Part shown: positions 58,586-64,000 of the stretch, one piece after another | Layout: every line of letters begins with the position of its first letter | Numbering within the stretch: position 1 is the stretch's first letter | From: Pseudomonadota bacterium | Lineage (GTDB): Bacteria > Pseudomonadota > Gammaproteobacteria > Steroidobacterales > Steroidobacteraceae | DNA length: 64,000 bases | Assembly: GCA_023428645.1 (NCBI GenBank) | Contig: JAEYXD010000215.1 | Location: 14,066 to 78,065 of the forward strand | Direction of reading: 5' to 3' | Made by a program: the position numbers and the translations under genes | Notes under the pieces: model-generated | The model's database searches: none | Told to the model about the DNA's origin: nothing | The model's input: only the letters and a program-made list of their open reading frames with translations

Positions 58586-58992
58586 CCGGGCGTTCCCTCC
58601 CGATGTGGACGCGTGCGCATCGAATAGCGGACGAGGCGGCCGGGGCCTTCGGTTCGTGTCAGCTCGAAATGCGGCTCGCGCGGCGGTCGATTGACGATGA
58701 AGGACAGCCGCACCGTCTCGAAGCCGCGCGTGGCATCGAACGCGTTCACGCGGATGTAGCGGTCCGGGAACGCCTTGCGGCACGCATTCATCTCGTAGAG
58801 CACGCCGGCGGCATCGCGGATGTCGAACATCGGCAAGCCCCACATTTCCCAATATGTGTTCCGCGGATGCGGATCGTCCGTGTACTCGACCGACAAGGCC
58901 CAGCCTTGCCGCAGCGCATAGTCGATCTGCGCGGTGATTTGCGCATCCGACAGCTCGGGGAGAAAGGAAAACGTGCCTTGAGTGATGTGCAT
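58582..58992 (-). CDS. cbbS: RuBisCO small subunit, red type
   Basis: A 136-residue small subunit starting MHITQGTFSFLPELSD, with a C-terminal extension after NRPPREPHF that is characteristic of red-type enzymes. The ATG is 29 bp after the cbbL stop and its stop overlaps the cbbX start. Confidence 0.96.
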   Translation of the reverse strand: MHITQGTFSFLPELSDAQITAQIDYALRQGWALSVEYTDDPHPRNTYWEMWGLPMFDIRDAAGVLYEMNACRKAFPDRYIRVNAFDATRGFETVRLSFIVNRPPREPHFELTRTEGPGRLVRYSMRTRPHREGTPG

Positions 58993-59021
58993 TGCCCGCT
59001 CCTCGCGAAGTTCGCGACGAC

Positions 59022-60509
59022 TCAGACCGCCGCCGTCGCGGTCGGAACGAAATCGACGGTGTCGGTCGCGGTGTAGTTGAACGTGACGTCCTTCCAGGTA
59101 TCGAGCGCGGCCTTGAGCGGTGTGCACCAGCGCGCGGCCTTCTGCAGCACGTCCGGCCCTTCGTTCCAGATATCGACGCCCTCGTTGCGTGCCTGCACGA
59201 TGGCCTCGAGCGCGACGCGGTTCGCGGTTGCGCCGGCCTCGATGCCGTGCGGGTGCCCGATCGTGCCGCCGCCGAACTGCAGCACGACGTCCTCGCCGAG
59301 GTAAGTGAGCAGTTGGTGCATCTGCCCCGCGTGAATGCCGCCGGAGGCGACCGGCATCACCTTGCGCAGACCCGCCCAGTCTTGATCGAAGAAGAGCCCG
59401 TGCTGGAGGTTCGCGGGCGTGAGCGGCTCGCGCAGCGTGTCGTAGATGCCGGCAATGACGGACGGATCGCCCTCCAGCTTGCCGACGACCGTGCCGGCGT
59501 GGATGTGATCGACGCCCGCGAGTCGCATCCACTTCGAGATGACGCGGAACGCGACGCCATGAGACTTCTGCCGCGTGTAGGTGCCGTGACCGGCGCGATG
59601 CAGATGCAGCACCATGTCGTTGCGCCGCGCCCATTTCGCCATGCTTTGGATCGCGGTGTAGCCGATCACGAGATCGATCATCACGATGATGCTGCCGAGC
59701 TCCTTCGCGAACTCGGCGCGCTCGTACATGTCTTCCATCGTCGCCGCGGTCACGTTGAGGTAGTGGCCTTTCACTTCGCCTGTCGCGGCGGTCGCGCGAT
59801 TCACCGCTTCCATGACGAACAGGTAGCGATCGCGCCAATGCATGAACGGCTGCGAATTGATGTTCTCGTCGTCCTTCACGAAATCGAGGCCGCCGCGCAA
59901 GGCCTCGTACACGACGCGTCCGTAATTGCGGCCGGACAGGCCGAGCTTCGGCTTCGTCGTCGCGCCGAGCAGCGGCCGGCCGAACTTGTCCAGGCGCTCG
60001 CGCTCCACGACGATGCCGGTGGCCGGGCCTTGGAAGGTTTTGACGTACGCAACCGGGATGCGCATGTCTTCGAGCCGCAGGGCCTTGAGCGGCTTGAAGC
60101 CGAAGACGTTGCCGATGATCGAGGCAGTGAGATTGGCGATCGAGCCTTCCTCGAACAGGTCGAGCTCGTAGGCGATGTACGCGAAATATTGCTGCTCGAT
60201 GCGCGTTCCCGGTCCGGTGTTCGGCACCGGGTCGACGCGGTACGCCTTGGCACGGTACAGCTCGCAGGCCGTCAGGCGATCGGTCCAGACGACGGTCCAG
60301 GTCGCGGTCGATGATTCACCGGCGACGGCCGCGGCGGCTTCCTCGGGCTCGACGCCTTCCTGCGGCGTGATGCGGAACAGCGAAATCACGTCCGTGTCCT
60401 TCGGCACGTAGTCCGGCTGCCAGTAACCCATCTCGCGGTACTTCAAAACGCCCGCGTCGTAACGTCCTCGCGTCTGTCGTTGATCGGTCGCCTTCATCAC
60501 CGTGCTCAT
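59022..60509 (-). CDS. cbbL: RuBisCO large subunit, form IC
   Basis: A 495-residue catalytic subunit. The carbamylated Lys lies in LDFVKDDENINSQPF, the catalytic KPKLGLSGRNYG segment and the loop-6 region (VGKLEGD) are present, and GGGTIGHPHG closes the active site. The N-terminal RYDAGVLKYREMGYW is a red-type mark. ATG 60509 has GAGGTGA upstream; a GTG 9 bp earlier is unlikely. It is the first gene of the cbb operon, divergent from cbbR. Confidence 0.97.
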   Translation of the reverse strand: MSTVMKATDQRQTRGRYDAGVLKYREMGYWQPDYVPKDTDVISLFRITPQEGVEPEEAAAAVAGESSTATWTVVWTDRLTACELYRAKAYRVDPVPNTGPGTRIEQQYFAYIAYELDLFEEGSIANLTASIIGNVFGFKPLKALRLEDMRIPVAYVKTFQGPATGIVVERERLDKFGRPLLGATTKPKLGLSGRNYGRVVYEALRGGLDFVKDDENINSQPFMHWRDRYLFVMEAVNRATAATGEVKGHYLNVTAATMEDMYERAEFAKELGSIIVMIDLVIGYTAIQSMAKWARRNDMVLHLHRAGHGTYTRQKSHGVAFRVISKWMRLAGVDHIHAGTVVGKLEGDPSVIAGIYDTLREPLTPANLQHGLFFDQDWAGLRKVMPVASGGIHAGQMHQLLTYLGEDVVLQFGGGTIGHPHGIEAGATANRVALEAIVQARNEGVDIWNEGPDVLQKAARWCTPLKAALDTWKDVTFNYTATDTVDFVPTATAAV

Positions 60510-60556
60510 CGGGCTCACCTCTGCTTTCCGGGTTGAGCACAGAGTGGCGAAGGGCT

Positions 60557-60575
60557 ACGTTAACGTGAAGTCACG
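60557..60575. promoter_or_regulatory. Putative CbbR binding site in the cbbR-cbbL intergenic region
   Basis: ACGTTAACGT (60557-60566) and CGTGAAGTCACG (60564-60575) are overlapping palindromes in the 96-bp gap between divergent cbbL and cbbR. They contain the TNA/TTA words typical of LysR-type operators. The footprint of CbbR is expected here; exact half-sites are inferred. Confidence 0.55.
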
Positions 60576-60605
60576 ATTCTTTATCGCCGCGTTCAAGGTT
60601 TGCTT

Positions 60606-61526
60606 ATGCTCGCCGTGACGATCCGACAGCTCCAGGTGTTTGCTGCGGTCGCGCGCCGCTCGAGCTTCGCGCGCGCGGCGGAGGACCTGCACCTCACGGC
60701 GCCCGCGGTCTCGATGCAGATCAAGCAGCTCGAGGCCGCGATTCGCCTGCCGCTGTTCGATCGCACCGGCGGCAGCGTCAGCCTCACCCTGACAGGCGAG
60801 TACTTTCTCGTGTACGTGCAACGCGTGCTCGGTGCGCTGCGCGAAGCGGAGAACCTGATCGCCAAGCTCACGAAGGTGCAGACAGGCATCCTGCAGCTTG
60901 GCATGCTCACGACGGCGAAGTACTTCGTGCCGCATCTGCTTGCGTCGTTCATGCGGGAGCATCCGGGCGTGCAGCCGCGGCTGCTGGAAGGCAATCGTCA
61001 AGATCTCGTCGATGCGCTCCATCGCAACGAGCTCGATCTCGCGATCATGGGGCGCCCGCCGCGGGAGCTCGATACGCGCGCCGAGTCGTTCGCGCATCAT
61101 CCGCTCGGCATCATCGCCTCGGCCCAGCATCCGCTCGCGAGCGAGCCGGAGGTCGGCATCGCGGAGCTGGCGCGCGAGCCGTTCATCATTCGCGAGCCGG
61201 GCTCGGGCAGCCGTCAGACGATGGACGCGCTGTTTCGCGAGTGGCGCATCGCGCCGCCCGTATTGATGCAGATGGCGAGCAACGAATCGATCAAGCAGGC
61301 CGTGATGGCGAATCTCGGCATCGCGTTCATCTCGTTGCACACGGTGGCGGACGAGCTGCGGGCGGGCAAGCTCGCCACCGTGCGTGTCGATGAGCTGCCG
61401 CTGCAGCGGCAGTGGCAGCTCGTCTGGTTGAGCGCGCGCGTGTTGTCGCCGGTGGCGGAGATGTTTCGCGCCTACGTGCTGGAGAATGGCGAGGAGATCC
61501 TGCGGCAACGCTTCGCGTTCATCTGA
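60606..61526 (+). CDS. cbbR: CbbR, LysR-type regulator of the cbb operon
   Basis: A 306-residue LysR-family activator with an N-terminal winged helix (TIRQLQVFAAVARRSSFARA, then QIKQLEAAIRLPLF) and a substrate-binding domain (ESFAHHPLGIIASAQHPLA). It is divergent from cbbL with 96 bp between starts, the standard arrangement. ATG 60606 follows AAGG; a TTG two codons upstream is possible. Its final 8 bp overlap the convergent FecR gene. Confidence 0.93.
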   Translation: MLAVTIRQLQVFAAVARRSSFARAAEDLHLTAPAVSMQIKQLEAAIRLPLFDRTGGSVSLTLTGEYFLVYVQRVLGALREAENLIAKLTKVQTGILQLGMLTTAKYFVPHLLASFMREHPGVQPRLLEGNRQDLVDALHRNELDLAIMGRPPRELDTRAESFAHHPLGIIASAQHPLASEPEVGIAELAREPFIIREPGSGSRQTMDALFREWRIAPPVLMQMASNESIKQAVMANLGIAFISLHTVADELRAGKLATVRVDELPLQRQWQLVWLSARVLSPVAEMFRAYVLENGEEILRQRFAFI

Positions 61527-62526
61527 TCGCGGCGGCCGGCGCTTTCGGGACGATCAGCAAGTGGCCGGCGTTGTCGTCGATGACGACGAACTCGCCCCGC
61601 ATCGTGAGATACGCCGCGAATGCCCGCGGATCCGCGGCGTCGAACGCGCCGCTGAGTACCTCTCGTCGCAGCGTTGGATCGAGCACCTGGATCTGCTCTT
61701 CGTTCAGGCGATTGAACTCATTGACGGCCTGCTCGACGGTATGGTTCGAGAACTTCAGCAGGCGTTTTGTCCATGCGGTCGTCATCTCGATGTCGACCTT
61801 TCGCGGCGCGAGCGCGCTCGCGGCGGAGACGATGACTTGCTCCCCGGCGCGGAGCGTAACCGATTGCGACGGAGGGTCTGCGTTCTCCGGCGGATCGCAG
61901 GCATCGGTGTCTCGTGCGACCGTGACCAGGCCCTCTTTCACGTCGACGCGAAAGGTCGTCGGGACATCGCGGCTCACCGTGAATATCGTACCCACGACGC
62001 GTGCCGTGCCGACGTCGGAAACCACTTGGAAGGGGCGGCCCGTATCTTGCGCGACGTGAAACATCGCGGCCCCCTTCTCGAGCTGGATGGTGCGGCAGCC
62101 GCTCGAAAACTCGATGTGCAGGTGAGTCCGCGGCGCGGCGAGCAGGACGGTGCCATCGGCGAGCGTTTCATGCCGCCATTCGCCGGGCTTCGTCGTGATG
62201 GCGTCGGACGGGATGGCTGCGAACTTCCAGGCCCATGGGATCACCGCCGCGATGGTCACGAGTGTGGCAAGCGCGAACAGCGGCCAGCGGCGACTCGTGT
62301 CGCGCGATGCATTCCCGCGGGCGCGCTCGATGGCTTCGCCGATATGCTTGTGATGCACCAACGTCAAGCGCAGCCGCATCGCGGCTTCGAACGCTCTCAC
62401 ATGGGCGCTGGAGCGCATGAGCCATTCGAAGAACTCGGCATGCTCTTCGGCGGGGATGGAGTCGAGGCGAACGAGCCATTCCGCCGCGCGTTCCGCGATC
62501 TGCGCTTCATCCTCGTCTTTGCTCAT
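61519..62526 (-). CDS. FecR-family anti-sigma/transmembrane sensor
   Basis: A 335-residue protein with an N-terminal DUF4880-like region (IAERAAEWLVRLDSIPAEEH), a membrane helix at about 80-100, a FecR periplasmic domain (TTKPGEWRHETLADGTVLLA, VRVDVKEGLVTV-like) and a C-terminal DUF4974 domain (VEQAVNEFNRLNEEQIQVLD). It is downstream of an ECF sigma gene, from which it is separated by about 100 bp. No TonB receptor lies in the window. Its end overlaps cbbR by 8 bp, convergently. Confidence 0.9.
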   Translation of the reverse strand: MSKDEDEAQIAERAAEWLVRLDSIPAEEHAEFFEWLMRSSAHVRAFEAAMRLRLTLVHHKHIGEAIERARGNASRDTSRRWPLFALATLVTIAAVIPWAWKFAAIPSDAITTKPGEWRHETLADGTVLLAAPRTHLHIEFSSGCRTIQLEKGAAMFHVAQDTGRPFQVVSDVGTARVVGTIFTVSRDVPTTFRVDVKEGLVTVARDTDACDPPENADPPSQSVTLRAGEQVIVSAASALAPRKVDIEMTTAWTKRLLKFSNHTVEQAVNEFNRLNEEQIQVLDPTLRREVLSGAFDAADPRAFAAYLTMRGEFVVIDDNAGHLLIVPKAPAAAIR

Positions 62527-62626
62527 GGCGAACGCCTACGGCTCAAAGCAAGGTGCCGCGACGGCTCGCGGCGCGGTCGCGTGACGCTGACGATGCCCGC
62601 TGTTCTGATTGTGGTCGGCGCGTAGG

Positions 62627-63178
62627 CTACAGGACGTCTTCGACTTTCAATTGCAGTCGCAGCGAACTGTAGGCCTTCGTCAAATCGCGCAACACGATCC
62701 TGTACGTCAAGCCTTTCGCCTGGGCGATTTGCTTGTACGTGAGACAATCATTGACATGCAGCATCAAGATCTCGCGCTGCCGCGGCGGCAGTTGCCGCAC
62801 CGCCTCCTGGACGAGCCGATCTCGGTCGTCGGTGCGTATCGCGTTCTCCGGCTGACTGTTCACGTCCACCTGCAGGTCGTCGAGCCACGCGTTGTCGTGC
62901 GGATGCCGCACGCGGGCGCGCTCACGCCATTCATTCGCGACGTTGGCTGCGATGCGAAAAAGGTAGCCTTGCGGATTGTCCACGCACGTTTCATTGCTGT
63001 AGCGAAGCAGCCGGAGAAAGACTTCCTGCGCGAGGTCGTCGATATCGGCCGGTGGAACCGCAGCGCGACGTCTGAGCCACGCGCACAATGGCTTGCGCCA
63101 TGCGTCGAACCATTGGACGACGCGGTCGCTCGTCGGAGGCGCGGGATTCAGCGATTGCAAGGGCTGGAGTTGTTCCAT
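62627..63178 (-). CDS. ECF-type RNA polymerase sigma factor (FecI-like)
   Basis: A 183-residue sigma factor with region 2 (DIDDLAQEVFLRLLRYSNE, GYLFRIAANVANEW) and region 4 (LPPRQREILMLHVNDCLTYK, QIAQAKGL). It pairs with the FecR gene downstream. ATG 63178 is used; a GTG 12 bp upstream is an alternative with no better ribosome site. Confidence 0.9.
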   Translation of the reverse strand: MEQLQPLQSLNPAPPTSDRVVQWFDAWRKPLCAWLRRRAAVPPADIDDLAQEVFLRLLRYSNETCVDNPQGYLFRIAANVANEWRERARVRHPHDNAWLDDLQVDVNSQPENAIRTDDRDRLVQEAVRQLPPRQREILMLHVNDCLTYKQIAQAKGLTYRIVLRDLTKAYSSLRLQLKVEDVL

Positions 63179-63566
63179 CTGCGGCTGCACTCACGTTGAT
63201 AGGGGGTGCCGGCGAGCGCTCTCCTCGTGGACGATCGTTCGCACGGCGTGAAGTCAGATGCCTCGTTCGATGCGTGCCGCAATGTCGGCTCCGTGTTCGA
63301 AGACGAGCGGGTGGCATTCGAAATCGAGAGAACTACCGGTGTGATCTTCACGGCACTTCGGTCTCTGTGGGCTTGCGCTCCATATGACGGCGGCGCTGCG
63401 AATAACCCGGACTACTCGTGTGCATTCACGCGCAATGCATCAAGCGCACTCGAACAATGCACGCGGCCGTCGGTGATGCATGAGCGTGGTGCGGCCGGGT
63501 CGATTGAGCGAGGGCCAAGAAGCCATCGCGTGGGCGGTGGTCAGCGAGGGGCGAAGAGCGTTGCGC

Positions 63567-63632
63567 GATGAGTGCCGGGCGATCAGCAATGGAAGAGGTC
63601 AATGAGTGCCGGGCGATGAACAATGAGAGAGG
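63567..63632. repeat. Two direct repeats of about 32 bp
   Basis: ATGAGTGCCGGGCGAT opens each copy (63567 and 63601, 34 bp apart), followed by (C/G)A(G/A)CAATG(G/A)(A/G)AGAGG. No coding frame fits. Confidence 0.75.
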
Positions 63633-63684
63633 GGCAAAGAGCGCTGAGGCACTTGGTGGGTGAGCGACGAGTGGGGCGGGGAGT

Positions 63685-63729
63685 GCGCCGCTCGATGCAC
63701 GAGAAACGCGCCGCTCGATGCACAAGAAA
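63685..63729. repeat. Two direct repeats of 22 bp
   Basis: GCGCCGCTCGATGCAC followed by (G/A)AGAAA occurs at 63685 and 63708, 23 bp apart. A third, weaker copy (CTCGAATGCATGAGAAG) lies about 60 bp on. Confidence 0.75.
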
Positions 63730-64000
63730 AAGGTGCTCGAGCTCGCGGAGGACAAGGAGCGCGTTCTGACTCGAATGCATGAGAAGAAGCCGTACTCACC
63801 GTGTGCGACATCGCCTTCGATGCGTGGGCCCAAGTTCAGTCACGCCACACCCGGCCGCCCCGCTGTGTAAAGCAGTCACCGGTGCGCCGGATGGAAACCG
63901 GTGCAGCATTTGTGATGCATTCATGGAGCCGACGAGCCGTATGACGTATATAGAATGCATTTCTAACGCGTGGACGTGGCAATGCAATTAGCGGATCTGG

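Larger units (their letters stand above)
63191..64000. other. Region without a supported gene at the right edge
   Basis: About 0.8 kb upstream of the ECF sigma gene. Frames on both strands are Arg/Ser-rich with no family resemblance. It contains the sigma promoter, two pairs of direct repeats (63567-63632 and 63685-63729) and an AT-rich stretch near 63940-63970 (CGTATATAGAATGCATTTC) that could be a promoter of something beyond the edge. Confidence 0.4.

Noticed and set aside
63426..63833. A 135-codon minus-strand frame at the right edge
   Set aside because: It is produced by the short repeats (repeated SCIERR-type segments) and has no family resemblance.

Overview
The window is a high-GC chromosomal segment from a Gram-negative bacterium, most likely a member of Pseudomonadota. 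The support is an outer-membrane porin, lipoprotein signal peptides, ECF sigma/FecR pairs, a homogentisate pathway, an RND efflux pump, a class I fructose bisphosphatase and a red-type (form IC) RuBisCO with CbbX. Beta- or gammaproteobacterial affiliation is my inference; no rRNA or tRNA gene is visible to settle it.

Layout. 1-11 kb: an FtsH-type protease, hmgA-fahA (end of tyrosine/phenylalanine degradation), a LOG-family protein, an amidohydrolase lipoprotein, L-serine dehydratase and two divergent BON-domain proteins. 11.2-17.15 kb: a compact Mrp cation/proton antiporter operon (A+B fusion, C, D, E, F, G). 17.4-31.2 kb: RND efflux adaptor and permease, a DUF2157/DUF4824 membrane pair, an MFS exporter, a J-domain protein, an unusual TrhO-RluA fusion and an M1 aminopeptidase. 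31.3-39.5 kb is accessory: a decayed LpxH-like phosphoesterase cut off at a 270-bp imperfect inverted repeat, a Ca-type quinohaemoprotein alcohol dehydrogenase, small hypotheticals, a PEP-CTERM-like protein, a Calx-beta lipoprotein and a small XRE regulator with an iterated operator.

39.7-63.2 kb is the most coherent part. A central block for one-carbon oxidation and CO2 fixation lies between two ECF-sigma/FecR systems that have no TonB-dependent receptor nearby. The block holds, in order, a PqqD-like gene, a sigma-54 activator, a porin behind a good -24/-12 promoter, a PQQ-associated beta-propeller protein, a XoxF-type lanthanide methanol dehydrogenase, its cytochrome c and XoxJ-like binding protein, then S-(hydroxymethyl)glutathione dehydrogenase and synthase. 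The Calvin-cycle operon cbbL-cbbS-cbbX-cbbF-cbbP-cbbT meets it tail to tail and is flanked by a divergent cbbR. Read together: methanol (or another alcohol) is oxidised in the periplasm to formaldehyde, which goes through the glutathione route towards formate and CO2, and CO2 is fixed by RuBisCO. S-formylglutathione hydrolase, formate dehydrogenase and most pqq genes are not in the window.

The last 0.8 kb holds no convincing gene, only short direct repeats.
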